From DATGLG01 sp035294245 (lineage in GTDB: Bacteria; Pseudomonadota; Alphaproteobacteria; JACZXZ01), in assembly GCA_035294245.1 (NCBI GenBank), contig DATGLG010000057.1, positions 1 through 64,000 of the forward strand: a stretch of 64,000 bases of DNA, read 5' to 3'. The position numbers and the translations under genes were made by a program. Within the stretch, counting starts at the first letter, position 1; each line of letters starts with the position of its first letter. Below the pieces are notes generated by a model. It saw nothing but the letters and a program-made list of their open reading frames with translations, made no database searches and was not told the origin of the DNA. Positions 19,195-29,347 of the stretch are shown one piece after another.

Positions 19195-20346
19195 CTAGAA
19201 CCGGTCGACCTTGATCGGCTCCTCGCCGTTCGACTCCTCCCCGGAATCGAAGTCGTCCCACCGCCGGTCGCTCTCCGAGGAGATGCCGCGCGCCTTGAGC
19301 GCGAAGTCGTCGGGGTTGCTCGCCTGGGCGAGCGCCTCCTCGAAGGTGATGAGCCCCTGGCGCCAGAGCGACATCAGCGACTGGTCGAAGGTCTGCATGC
19401 CGTAGGTCGTGTAGCCGCGGGCGATCACGTCGCGCAGCTCGTGCGTCCGTTCGGCCTGCGCGATGCAGTCGCGCACGAGCGCGGTCGACACCATCACCTC
19501 GACCGCGGGGACGAGCCCCTGGCCGTCGGCGCGCGGCACGAGCCGCTGGCTGATGACGCCCTTCAAGATGCTCGCGAGGATGAGCCGCACCTGCGAGCGC
19601 TGGTGCTCGGGGAAGGCCGAGATCGCGCGCGTGATGGTCTCGGTGGCATCGAGCGTGTGCAGCGTCGAGAACACGAGGTGGCCGGTCTCGGCGGCGAGGA
19701 TGGCGGTCTCGATGGTCTCGAGGTCGCGCATCTCGCCGACGAGGATCACGTCGGGGTCCTGGCGCAGCGCGCCCTTCAAGCCCGCCGCGAAGCTCACGCA
19801 GTCCGCGCCCACCTCGCGCTGGGTGATGATCGCGAGCTCGTCGGTGTGGTGGTACTCGATCGGGTCCTCGATCGTGATCACGTGCAGCGGAGCGGTGCGG
19901 TTGATGTGGTCGATCATCGCCGCGAGCGTCGTCGACTTGCCGCTGCCCGTGGTGCCGGTGACCAGCACGAGCCCGCGGTTCTCGCTCGCGATCCGCTCGA
20001 TCACGGGCGGGAGGTTGAGATCGCTGATCTGCCGCACCCGCGGCGGGATGAGCCGCAGCGACGCCTGCAGCTCCCCGCGCTGGTAGAAGACGTTGATGCG
20101 GAAGCGACCGAGCTCGGGATGCCCGTAGCCGGCGTCCACCTGCAGCGCCTCCTTCAGCCGCTTGCACTGGTAGTCCCCCAGCAGCTCCTGCGTGATGGCG
20201 ATCATCGTGTCGCGGTCGAGCTCCGGCCGCTCGTCCCACCGCAAGAGCGTGCCGTGCACGCGAAAGACCGGCTTCGCGCCGACCTTCAGATGGATGTCCG
20301 ATGCTCCCCGACTGACGCCCTCGCGCAGAATCTCCACCAGCTCCAC
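19195..20346 (-). CDS. pilT: type IV pilus retraction ATPase PilT
   Basis: A 383-residue hexameric ATPase that powers pilus retraction and twitching. N-terminal PAS-like domain (EGVSRGASDIHLKVGAKPVF), Walker A GTTGSGKSTT, Asp box ITIEDPIEYHH, Walker B QDPDVILVGEMRD and His box ETGHLVFSTLHT are all intact. The acidic tail (about residues 345-383) is longer than usual. GTG 20346 is preceded by ggaaagga and lies three bases past the recA stop, so it is cotranscribed with recA. The recA-pilT-recX order belongs to the left-hand genome. Confidence 0.93.
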   Translation of the reverse strand: MELVEILREGVSRGASDIHLKVGAKPVFRVHGTLLRWDERPELDRDTMIAITQELLGDYQCKRLKEALQVDAGYGHPELGRFRINVFYQRGELQASLRLIPPRVRQISDLNLPPVIERIASENRGLVLVTGTTGSGKSTTLAAMIDHINRTAPLHVITIEDPIEYHHTDELAIITQREVGADCVSFAAGLKGALRQDPDVILVGEMRDLETIETAILAAETGHLVFSTLHTLDATETITRAISAFPEHQRSQVRLILASILKGVISQRLVPRADGQGLVPAVEVMVSTALVRDCIAQAERTHELRDVIARGYTTYGMQTFDQSLMSLWRQGLITFEEALAQASNPDDFALKARGISSESDRRWDDFDSGEESNGEEPIKVDRF

Positions 20347-20348
20347 GA

Positions 20349-21473
20349 TCAGTCCTTTCCGCCCCTCCCCCCCTTGCGTGCGGCCTCCGCCGCTCGTGGG
20401 ACGTCCACACCCGTCCCCTCGCCCTCGGGCTCGGCCGCGGCCCCGTCGGGCTTGAGCCCGAATTTCTCGCGGATCCGCGCCTCGATCTTCGCGGCCACGT
20501 CGCGATGCTCGCGCAGGAAGTCGCGCGCGTTCTCGCGGCCCTGGCCGATGCGCTCGCCCTCGAAGGCGTACCAGGCGCCGGCCTTCTCGAGGATGCCGTG
20601 CTCGGCGCCCAAGTCGATCAGCTCGCCCTCCTTCGAGATGCCCACCCCGTAGAGGATGTCGAACTCGGCCTCGCGGAAGGGCGGCGCCACCTTGTTCTTC
20701 ACGACCTTCACCCGCGTGCGGCTGCCGACCACCTCGTCGCCGTGCTTGATCGCGCCGAGCCGGCGGATGTCGAGGCGCACCGAGGCGTAGAACTTGAGCG
20801 CGTTGCCCCCCGTCGTCGTCTCGGGATTGCCGAACATGACGCCGATCTTCATGCGGATCTGGTTGATGAAGATGACGAGGCATTGGGAGCGGGAGATCGA
20901 GCTGGTGAGCTTGCGCAGGGCCTGGCTCATGAGCCGCGCCTGGAGGCCGACATGGGAATCGCCCATCTCGCCCTCGAGCTCGGCGCGGGGCACCAGGGCC
21001 GCGACGCTGTCGACCACGAGCACGTCGATGGCGCCCGAGCGCACCAGGGTATCGGCGATCTCGAGGGCCTGCTCCCCCGCATCAGGCTGGGAGATCAGGA
21101 GATCGTCGACCTCGACGCCGAGCTTCCGCGCATAAGTGGGATCGAGAGCATGCTCGGCATCGACGAAGGCGCAGACGCCGCCCTTCTTCTGGGCCTCGGC
21201 GATGACGTGGAGGGCGAGGGTCGTCTTGCCGGAACTCTCCGGCCCGTAGATCTCGACGATGCGGCCCTTGGGCAGCCCGCCGATGCCGAGCGCGATGTCG
21301 AGTCCGAGGGAGCCCGTGGAGACGACTTCCGTCTCGACCGCCTGCTCACTCTGGCCCAGGCGCATGATGGAGCCCTTGCCGAAGGCCCGCTCGATCTGGG
21401 TGAGCGCGGCCTCGAGCGCCTTGTTCTTATCCATGTTCTCCTTCTGTACGAGACGTAACGCGACTTCCGACAT
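20349..21473 (-). CDS. recA: recombinase RecA, probably a chimeric sequence
   Basis: A 374-residue RecA with Walker A GPESSGKTTLAL, the ATP-contacting and loop regions IFINQIRMKIGVMFGNPE and TTTGGNALKFYASVR, and an intact reading frame. The first ~210 residues follow alphaproteobacterial RecA (ALRLVQKENMDKNKALEAAL start), while the C-terminal part (GAIKHGDEVVGSRTRVKVV, FREAEFDILYGVGISKEGEL) and its basic tail follow the deltaproteobacterial pattern. It strand-exchanges DNA and triggers LexA cleavage. The functional annotation is safe; whether this exact protein exists in any cell is doubtful. Confidence 0.9.
   Translation of the reverse strand: MSEVALRLVQKENMDKNKALEAALTQIERAFGKGSIMRLGQSEQAVETEVVSTGSLGLDIALGIGGLPKGRIVEIYGPESSGKTTLALHVIAEAQKKGGVCAFVDAEHALDPTYARKLGVEVDDLLISQPDAGEQALEIADTLVRSGAIDVLVVDSVAALVPRAELEGEMGDSHVGLQARLMSQALRKLTSSISRSQCLVIFINQIRMKIGVMFGNPETTTGGNALKFYASVRLDIRRLGAIKHGDEVVGSRTRVKVVKNKVAPPFREAEFDILYGVGISKEGELIDLGAEHGILEKAGAWYAFEGERIGQGRENARDFLREHRDVAAKIEARIREKFGLKPDGAAAEPEGEGTGVDVPRAAEAARKGGRGGKD
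20750..20960. other. probable assembly junction between two genomes
   Basis: Left of this stretch everything is pilT-recX-alaS in a GC-rich genome with GTG/TTG starts; right of it is cckA and flagellar genes with ATG starts. The shared highly conserved RecA core would allow two organisms' reads to be joined in a metagenome assembly. Codons such as AAT (in CCCAATGCCTC and GGCAATCCC) stop appearing near 20.82 kb, which favours a break there. Confidence 0.65.
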
Positions 21474-21552
21474 GGGGGAGCCTCCTTATCCCACAAGGGC
21501 CCTACCGCTCGCAATGCGCGTCTGACCCGGTGCCGATCACTTCGATGGACCC

Positions 21553-21580
21553 AGTGTACATATTTTGTTCTGTTCCGCAA
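21553..21580 (-). promoter_or_regulatory. recA promoter
   Basis: On the minus strand TTGCGG (21580-21575), a 16-base spacer and TACACT (21558-21553). The -35 lies inside the LexA box, so LexA would block RNA polymerase directly. About 80 bases separate it from the recA ATG. This AT-richer patch (21540-21625) contrasts with the surroundings. Confidence 0.5.
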
Positions 21581-21586
21581 GTGTTC
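21572..21586. promoter_or_regulatory. LexA (SOS) box of alphaproteobacterial type
   Basis: GTTC-N7-GTTC reads GTTCCGCAAGTGTTC, the direct-repeat LexA operator known from alphaproteobacteria, unlike the CTG-N10-CAG box of gamma- and many other proteobacteria. It sits upstream of recA and shows that the regulatory region and 5' part of the gene come from the right-hand genome. Confidence 0.75.
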
Positions 21587-21646
21587 CGGACAAGAAAAAT
21601 TTTCCAATTAATACAGTCTCTTAAGGAAATGCGGCCGGCGAGGCTC

Positions 21647-21942
21647 TTATGGATGCGGGTCGCCGAGGCCGAGCGCCGCCCAGGCATCGGCGATGATGGC
21701 GTCGATCTCGCCTTGGATCTTCGCGATCCCGATGCGGATGTCCGCATCGCGCGCGCCGCCGGCCGTACCCGCAGCCGGAAGCCGGTCGAGGCGCTGGCTC
21801 AGGCTCTCCGAGACCTCGCGCAAGACCGCCGCCGGCTCGGCGGCGTCGCGGGCGCGCAGGGCGAGCAGGCAGACGGTGATGTCCCGGAGCGCCTGCACCC
21901 GCGCCAGGAGATCGCCGAGGAGCGCGTCCCTCTCGGCCTCGT

Positions 21943-21946
<4 letters not shown>
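21647..21946 (-). CDS. small helical protein downstream of cckA, 99 aa
   Basis: Soluble, almost entirely helical and alanine/leucine-rich; no family recognised. The ATG overlaps the cckA stop as ATGA, so it is translated with cckA. The location between cckA and recA and the size suggest an accessory coupled to the kinase message; this is only inference. Confidence 0.6.
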
Positions 21947-24474
<2,528 letters not shown>

Positions 24475-24541
24475 GGCCGCAGTCTAGCCTGTCTCCGCAA
24501 TGGGATTAATCCTGTTTTCCGCGCCGGCCGCCGCTTCGGCA

Positions 24542-25615
24542 TCAGCTGGGCCGCGCCTTCTTCAGCTTCATGACATAGGCGATCACCTGGGCGACCGCCT
24601 TGTAGTGCTCGGGGGGAATCTCCTCGTCGAGCTCGACGCTCGCGTAGAGCGCCTGGGCGAGCGGCCGGTTCTCGACGAGCGGCACGTTGTGCGACTTGGC
24701 GATCTCGCGAATCTTGAGGGCGAGGTGGTCGGCACCCTTGGCGAGGACGCGGGGAGCGGCCATCTTCTCGCGCTTGTACTCGAGGGCGACGGCGTAGTGG
24801 GTCGGGTTGGTGACCACGACGTCCGCCTTCGGTACCGCCGCCATCATGCGCCGCCGCGCGCGCTCCATGCGGATCTGGCGAATGCGCGCTTTGATCATGG
24901 GATCGCCCTCGGACTGGCGCATCTCGTCCCGGACCTCCTGCTTCGACATGCGCAGCTGCCGGCGCAGCTCGAAGCGCTGATAGAGGATGTCGAGGCCGGC
25001 GACGATGGTCATCACCGAGAGGGTGCCGATGGCGATGCGCAGCGAGAGCGTGCGCAGGAGGAGAAGATCGTCGCCGATGGTGTTCTGCACGACGATGTCG
25101 AGCTTCGCGAATTCGGGCCAGAGCAGTGCCACGACGATGGCGCCCACGATCGCGATCTTGATCAGGCCCTTGACGAACTCGCTGATCGCCCGCAGCGAGA
25201 AGATGCGGCGCGCGCCGCCGAGGAGCGAGAGGCGGCCGATATCCGGCATGATCGACTCGGGCGAGAAGATCGGCCCGTTCTGGATGAGACAGGAGAGGAG
25301 TGCAGCACCCGCGAAGAGCAGCATCGGCACGAGAAGCGCGCCGCCGACCTGCACCATCATCTGGCGCAGCACCTGGCCGAGATTGCCGGGGTCGACCGGA
25401 ATGTCCTGGGGGCGCTCGACGAACTTGTAGAGGGCCCGCCCGATGCCGTCGACCAGGCCGGGCAGGAGCGAGAGCACGAGCACGGTCATGGCGAGGATCA
25501 TGAACCAGTGGTTGAGCTCCCGCGAATAGGCGACCTGGCCGTGCTCGCGGGCGTCCTGCAGCCTCTTCTGTGTCGGCTCCTCGGTTTTCTGCGATTGCTC
25601 CGACTCGTCCGCCAT
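24542..25615 (-). CDS. flhB: flagellar export switch protein FlhB
   Basis: A 357-residue inner-membrane component of the flagellar type III export gate. Four transmembrane segments lie between about residues 35 and 215, then a cytoplasmic domain with the autocleavage motif NPTH (in VVVTNPTHYAVALEY), whose cleavage switches export from rod/hook to filament substrates. It follows fliR by three bases in the flgB-flgC-fliE-fliQ-fliR-flhB run on the minus strand. Confidence 0.95.
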   Translation of the reverse strand: MADESEQSQKTEEPTQKRLQDAREHGQVAYSRELNHWFMILAMTVLVLSLLPGLVDGIGRALYKFVERPQDIPVDPGNLGQVLRQMMVQVGGALLVPMLLFAGAALLSCLIQNGPIFSPESIMPDIGRLSLLGGARRIFSLRAISEFVKGLIKIAIVGAIVVALLWPEFAKLDIVVQNTIGDDLLLLRTLSLRIAIGTLSVMTIVAGLDILYQRFELRRQLRMSKQEVRDEMRQSEGDPMIKARIRQIRMERARRRMMAAVPKADVVVTNPTHYAVALEYKREKMAAPRVLAKGADHLALKIREIAKSHNVPLVENRPLAQALYASVELDEEIPPEHYKAVAQVIAYVMKLKKARPS

Positions 25616-25618
25616 CGC

Positions 25619-26380
25619 CTAGCCCCTCGCAAAGGGCGCGAAGACCTCGGCGAAGCGGTCGAGAAAGACCAGCATGCCCGCCGAGATGGTAAGCAGCATC
25701 ACCAGGAGCCCGAGGGTGATCTGGAGCGGCTGCAGCACGAAGAAGGTCTGCACCTGGGGCATCAGGCGCGAGAGCAGCCCCGCGCCGAAGAAGAAGACGA
25801 GCCCGAGCACGATGAGGGGCGCTGCGATCTGCACGCCGATGAGGAAGCTCTGCGCCACGATTCGGGACACGTCGTTGGCGAGATCGCCCAGGAGCGGCAG
25901 CGTTCCCGGCGGGAACAGCGCGTAGGAGTCGACGAGCGCCCGCAAGGCGAGATGATGGAGGTCGGTCACAAAGACGAGGAGCACGCCGACCATGGTGAGG
26001 AAGGAGGCGATGACGGCCCCCTGCTCCGCGGCGATGATATCGGTCACGAGGGCGTTCGCCAGGCTCGCCTGATAGGCGATGATCGATCCCGCCGTCGAGA
26101 GCCCCAGGATCATGATGCGGCCGATGGCGCCGAAGAAGAAGCCGATCAGGATCTCCCCGCCGAGCAGCACGAGAAGGGCGACCGGCGACGCGGGAAGCCC
26201 CGGCAGGCGCGGTGCGACGATCGGCAGGACGGCGCCGGCAAGCACGAGGCCCAGCAGCAGCCGAATGCGCGTCGAGACATAGCTCTCCCCGAATCCCGGC
26301 AGCAGCATGAGCGCCGTGCCCACGCGCGCGAAGACCAGGAAGAAGCCGAAGAGGTTGGCGGAGAGGAGCTGCTGGAGCAT
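25619..26380 (-). CDS. fliR: flagellar export protein FliR
   Basis: A 253-residue, very hydrophobic protein with six or so membrane segments, one of the FliP/FliQ/FliR export-gate subunits. Family features include the N-terminal FFLVFARVGTALMLLPGFGE and the RIRLLLGLVLAGAVLP stretch. Four bases separate it from fliQ upstream and three from flhB downstream. Confidence 0.93.
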   Translation of the reverse strand: MLQQLLSANLFGFFLVFARVGTALMLLPGFGESYVSTRIRLLLGLVLAGAVLPIVAPRLPGLPASPVALLVLLGGEILIGFFFGAIGRIMILGLSTAGSIIAYQASLANALVTDIIAAEQGAVIASFLTMVGVLLVFVTDLHHLALRALVDSYALFPPGTLPLLGDLANDVSRIVAQSFLIGVQIAAPLIVLGLVFFFGAGLLSRLMPQVQTFFVLQPLQITLGLLVMLLTISAGMLVFLDRFAEVFAPFARG

Positions 26381-26384
26381 CGCC

Positions 26385-26651
26385 CTAGCTGATCGTCGCG
26401 ATGCGGTCGACCAGCCGTTCGGTGAAGTTGCTGAGCGTCGTCAGCATGAAGGGCATGAAGAGGAGCAGCGAGACGAAGATGACGAGGAGCTTCGGGACGA
26501 AGGAGAGCGTCTGCTCCTGGATCTGGGTCAGGGCCTGGACGAGGGAGATGACGAGGCCGACGAGAAGGCCCAGCAGCATCACCGGGGCGCTGATCTCGAG
26601 GGCGACGATGATGGCGTCGCGGGCGATGTCGAGGACTTCGGGGGCTTGCAC
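26385..26651 (-). CDS. fliQ: flagellar export protein FliQ
   Basis: An 88-residue protein with two transmembrane hairpin helices (about 14-38 and 50-75) and the conserved LVISLVQALTQIQEQTL loop. GTG 26651 gives the normal length (89 in most bacteria); the longer frame begins inside fliE and is not coding. Part of the flagellar export gate. Confidence 0.93.
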   Translation of the reverse strand: MQAPEVLDIARDAIIVALEISAPVMLLGLLVGLVISLVQALTQIQEQTLSFVPKLLVIFVSLLLFMPFMLTTLSNFTERLVDRIATIS

Positions 26652-26661
26652 GCGCGTGGCC

Positions 26662-26970
26662 TCAGAGGGGCATGCTGAGGACGCTCTGGTAGGCCTGGAT
26701 GACCTTGTCGCGCACGGCGACGACGGCCTGGAGTGCCACGTCCGCATTGGTCACGGCAGTCACCACCTGGGTGAGGTCGGCCTTCCCCGCGGCGGCGCTC
26801 ATGGAGAGCTTCTCGCCTTGCTGGAGGGCGTCCCGCGCCTCGCCGACGGCGTCCTTGACGAGATCGGTGAAGCTCTGCCCCGTGGCCTGGGAGCGCGGCT
26901 CGAGCCCGGGCCCGCGGGTCTGGGCGGCGGCATTGGCATAGGCGGCGGCAGCGCTTGCGAGCGAGACCAT
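26662..26970 (-). CDS. fliE: flagellar basal-body protein FliE
   Basis: A 102-residue protein joining the MS ring to the rod. The C-terminal half (DLTQVVTAVTNADVALQAVV, then VRDKVIQAYQSVLSMPL) is the family signature, with the usual alanine-rich N-terminus. It lies between flgC and fliQ. Confidence 0.93.
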   Translation of the reverse strand: MVSLASAAAAYANAAAQTRGPGLEPRSQATGQSFTDLVKDAVGEARDALQQGEKLSMSAAAGKADLTQVVTAVTNADVALQAVVAVRDKVIQAYQSVLSMPL

Positions 26971-27005
26971 GGCGGCTCTCCCCTTCGGGTGTTCCGGTTG
27001 CCGGG

Positions 27006-27428
27006 CTAGTTGTTGAGGAGGCTGACGGTCTGCGCCAGCATGGTGCGCGAGGCCTGGAGCACGTTGAGGTTCGCCTCGTAGCTCCGCTGCGCCTCCTGCA
27101 TGTCGACCATCTCGATGAGCGGATTGACGTTCGGCATCTTGACGTAGCCGTTGCTGTCGGCCGCGGGATTGTGCGGATCGTATTTGAGCTGGAAGGCCGA
27201 GGTGTCGGTGCCGATATGGGCGACGCGCACGGTCTCGATGCCAAGCGAGCGGTTGAGCTGATCGGTGAAGCTCACCGTCTTGCGCTGGTAGGGGTCGCCG
27301 CCGGGGGTGGTGGCGATCGAGTCCGCGTTCGCGATGTTCTCGGAGATGACGCGGATGCGAACACCTTGCGCCTGCATGCCGGCGGCGGAAATCTCCAGCG
27401 CCTTGACGAGATCCATGCGGTCGGCCAT
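27006..27428 (-). CDS. flgC: flagellar proximal rod protein FlgC
   Basis: A 140-residue rod protein with the N-terminal SGMQAQ-like and ISENIANADS segments and the C-terminal NVLQASRTMLAQTVSLL coiled-coil typical of axial proteins. Its ATG shares one base with the flgB stop (TGATG), so translation is coupled. Confidence 0.95.
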   Translation of the reverse strand: MADRMDLVKALEISAAGMQAQGVRIRVISENIANADSIATTPGGDPYQRKTVSFTDQLNRSLGIETVRVAHIGTDTSAFQLKYDPHNPAADSNGYVKMPNVNPLIEMVDMQEAQRSYEANLNVLQASRTMLAQTVSLLNN

Positions 27429-27835
27429 CAGCTGCCTCCCTTGTCGATCGCCGTCTTGATGAGGTTCACCTGCTTGCGATAGAGATCGATCATCGTTTGG
27501 TGATCGAAGGTCGTCTTCGCGATCTTGAAGAGCTCCTGCTCGAGGGAGACGGAGTTGCCGCTGACGGTCGTCTCATAGGCGCCCTTGTCCTTCTCGGCGC
27601 GGTAGGCGCTCCCCGTCGAGGCCGGCACGATGTCGCGCGGATTGGTCGTCGCCATGGCGAGGCGGCCGAGCTCCGCATGGGCCAGATGCGCGAAATCGGG
27701 CGCCTTGAGGTCCTTCGGCTTGTAGTCCGGCGTATCGATATTGGCGATGTTCTGCGACAGCACCCGCTGGCGGGCATCGTCGAAGCCGAGGCGGCGGGTG
27801 ATTGCTTTGAAGAGGGGGATTTGGCTGAGATCCAT
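27428..27835 (-). CDS. flgB: flagellar proximal rod protein FlgB
   Basis: A 135-residue rod protein. It has the axial-protein LSQNIANIDTPDYKPKDLKA motif near residue 28 and a C-terminal helix. I start at ATG 27835 (DLSQIPLFK), three codons inside the longest frame. First gene of the minus-strand run to flhB; an inverted repeat of the GGCA-N5-TGCC type lies 42 bases upstream. Confidence 0.93.
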   Translation of the reverse strand: MDLSQIPLFKAITRRLGFDDARQRVLSQNIANIDTPDYKPKDLKAPDFAHLAHAELGRLAMATTNPRDIVPASTGSAYRAEKDKGAYETTVSGNSVSLEQELFKIAKTTFDHQTMIDLYRKQVNLIKTAIDKGGS

Positions 27836-27876
27836 CGCGCCCACGCTCGCGGCGCGCGAGGGCGCGCCGTTCCGGT

Positions 27877-27893
27877 CCGGCAGTATTTGCCGG
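27877..27893. promoter_or_regulatory. GGCA-N5-TGCC inverted repeat between flgB and csrA
   Basis: CCGGCA-GTATT-TGCCGG, six-base arms and a five-base centre, in the divergent region between flgB (minus) and csrA (plus). The same motif occurs upstream of flgF/fliL and flgI/fliX. I see no good sigma-54 pair in this region, so flgB may use another promoter. A candidate binding site for the flagellar activator. Confidence 0.5.
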
Positions 27894-28093
27894 GCGGCGT
27901 TAAAGAACGGTTAAGCAGGCCGCGCGGGCTCACCGCCGGGTTGCCCGAAGCCGCGGAAAGCCGTCCGCAAATCAAAAAATTAACCTTCCCCCTGTGAAAC
28001 GTCCGCAAAGCCGGCTAAGCTGGGCGGGCAGCTCGGAGCGCGGCGTCCCGTCGGGGATCTCGTGCGCCGGCGCAGCATGGGCCAGGTAGGAAA

Positions 28094-28333
28094 ATGCTTT
28101 ATCTCACCCGCAAGATCGGCGAATCCGTCATCATCAACGACAAGATCGAGCTCACCGTCGTCGAGGTGCGCGGCAAGGCCGTGAAGCTCGGCTTCACCTT
28201 TCCCCCCGATGTGAGCGTGCTGCGGCGGGAGATCTTCGAGCGCATCCAGGAGGAGAACCGCGCCGCGGCCGATGCGAGCGCCGAGCTCGCGGGTGCGATC
28301 GGCGGCGAGTCCGCCACGGAGAAATCGGGGTAG
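28094..28333 (+). CDS. csrA: translational regulator CsrA
   Basis: A 79-residue RNA-binding protein. The N-terminus MLYLTRKIGESVIINDKIEL and the VKLGFTFPPDVSVLRREIFERI core match CsrA, which binds GGA motifs in mRNA leaders. The tail is longer than the E. coli 61 residues. CsrA is held inactive by FliW, and fliW lies at the other end of this cluster (48.4 kb). It starts the csrA-flhX-fliO-fliP run on the plus strand. Confidence 0.95.
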   Translation: MLYLTRKIGESVIINDKIELTVVEVRGKAVKLGFTFPPDVSVLRREIFERIQEENRAAADASAELAGAIGGESATEKSG

Positions 28334-28372
28334 GCCCGCCTCCGCGATCCGCCGCTTAAAGTTTCATTAAGC

Positions 28373-28660
28373 ATGTTGCGCCACCATGGCCGCGCCGGGA
28401 GCGGACCCGGCGAAGCTCGATGGGACGCCGTGGCCGATTCCAAAATCAAGACAGGCGGCAGCAAGCCGCGGCTCATGGCGGAGCTTCAGGCGCTCGCCGA
28501 GGCGCGCAAGGTCCCGTTGCGCGACGACCGCGATCTCGCGGCCCTCGTTTCCGCGGTCGACATCCAGCACGAGATTCCCGTGGCGGCGCTCACCACGATC
28601 GCCGGCCTCCTCGCCCATCTCTATCGCGCCAACCAGCATCCGGCGGACGGACAGCCATGA
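28373..28660 (+). CDS. FlhB C-terminal-domain-like small protein (FlhX type)
   Basis: The last ~60 residues resemble the cytoplasmic end of FlhB (VPLRDDRDLAALVSAVDIQ, then HEIPVAALTTIAGLLAHLYR), but there are no membrane segments and no NPTH cleavage motif. Such stand-alone FlhB-like proteins occur in many flagellar clusters. ATG 28373 is the longest start; GTG 28430 is also possible, since similarity begins after it. Its stop overlaps the next gene as ATGA. Confidence 0.65.
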   Translation: MLRHHGRAGSGPGEARWDAVADSKIKTGGSKPRLMAELQALAEARKVPLRDDRDLAALVSAVDIQHEIPVAALTTIAGLLAHLYRANQHPADGQP

Positions 28661-28983
28661 CCCAAAGCGAACGCATCGCCCGCGAACTCGAAGGCATGAT
28701 GGCGCTGGTCACCACGGCGCGCCAGATCATCGCCGATGGCCGCGCGGTCGATCTCGGCGGCCTGCAAGAGCGCATGGCGCGGGTTTGCGACGATGTGCTC
28801 GCCTTGCCCGCCGAGAAGGCTGCCGGCTTCCGCGCCCGCCTCATCGCCCTTCTCGACGAGGTCGACCGGCTCACCGGCGATCTCGAGGCGCAGCGCGTCG
28901 TGCTCGCGCACGCCCTCGGCGAGGTCTCGACGCGCCGCCAGGCGCTCGTCGCCTATGCCAAGGGCGGCACGGCGCGGAAGTGA
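28657..28983 (+). CDS. hypothetical helical protein in flagellar operon, 108 aa
   Basis: Helical, coiled-coil-prone protein (ELEGMMALVTTARQIIADGR, later VDRLTGDLEAQRVVLAHALG) with no recognised family; size and style resemble flagellar export chaperones of the FlgN/FliT type. The ATG is within the ATGA overlap with the FlhX-like gene. Role is inferred from position only. Confidence 0.55.
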   Translation: MTQSERIARELEGMMALVTTARQIIADGRAVDLGGLQERMARVCDDVLALPAEKAAGFRARLIALLDEVDRLTGDLEAQRVVLAHALGEVSTRRQALVAYAKGGTARK

Positions 28984-29017
28984 CCACCGCCTCTTCTCTC
29001 CGTCACCGCGATCGCTC

Positions 29018-29347
29018 ATGGGCCTGGACAATTATTTCCGCTTCCTCTTCGCGCTGATCTTCGTCATCGCGCTGATCGCGGTGCTGGCGTGGCTCGCCCG
29101 CCGCTACGGGCTGGGCGGGGCCGCCGTCTCGGGCGGCGGACGACGCAAGCGGCTGCGCCTCGTTGAATCGCTGCCGCTCGATCCCAAGCGGCGGCTCGTG
29201 CTGGTGCGGCGCGACGAGGTCGAGCACCTGCTTCTTCTCAGCGCTTCGGGCGATCTCAGGATCGAGACGGGGATCGCCCCCGCCGCTGCGGATTTCCACG
29301 CGGCGCTTGCCGCCAAGCCCGACGGCGACGACGGGGCCTCGCCATGA
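29018..29347 (+). CDS. fliO: flagellar biosynthesis protein FliO
   Basis: A 109-residue protein with one transmembrane segment (about 8-30) and a basic FliO domain (RRKRLRLVESLPLDPKRRLV, then LVRRDEVEHLLLLS). FliO helps assemble the FliP ring of the export gate. It overlaps fliP by four bases. Confidence 0.88.
   Translation: MGLDNYFRFLFALIFVIALIAVLAWLARRYGLGGAAVSGGGRRKRLRLVESLPLDPKRRLVLVRRDEVEHLLLLSASGDLRIETGIAPAAADFHAALAAKPDGDDGASP

Noticed and set aside
27845..28093. sigma-54 promoter for flgB or csrA
   Set aside because: No GG and GC ten bases apart in TGGC-TTGC context in this intergenic region on either strand.
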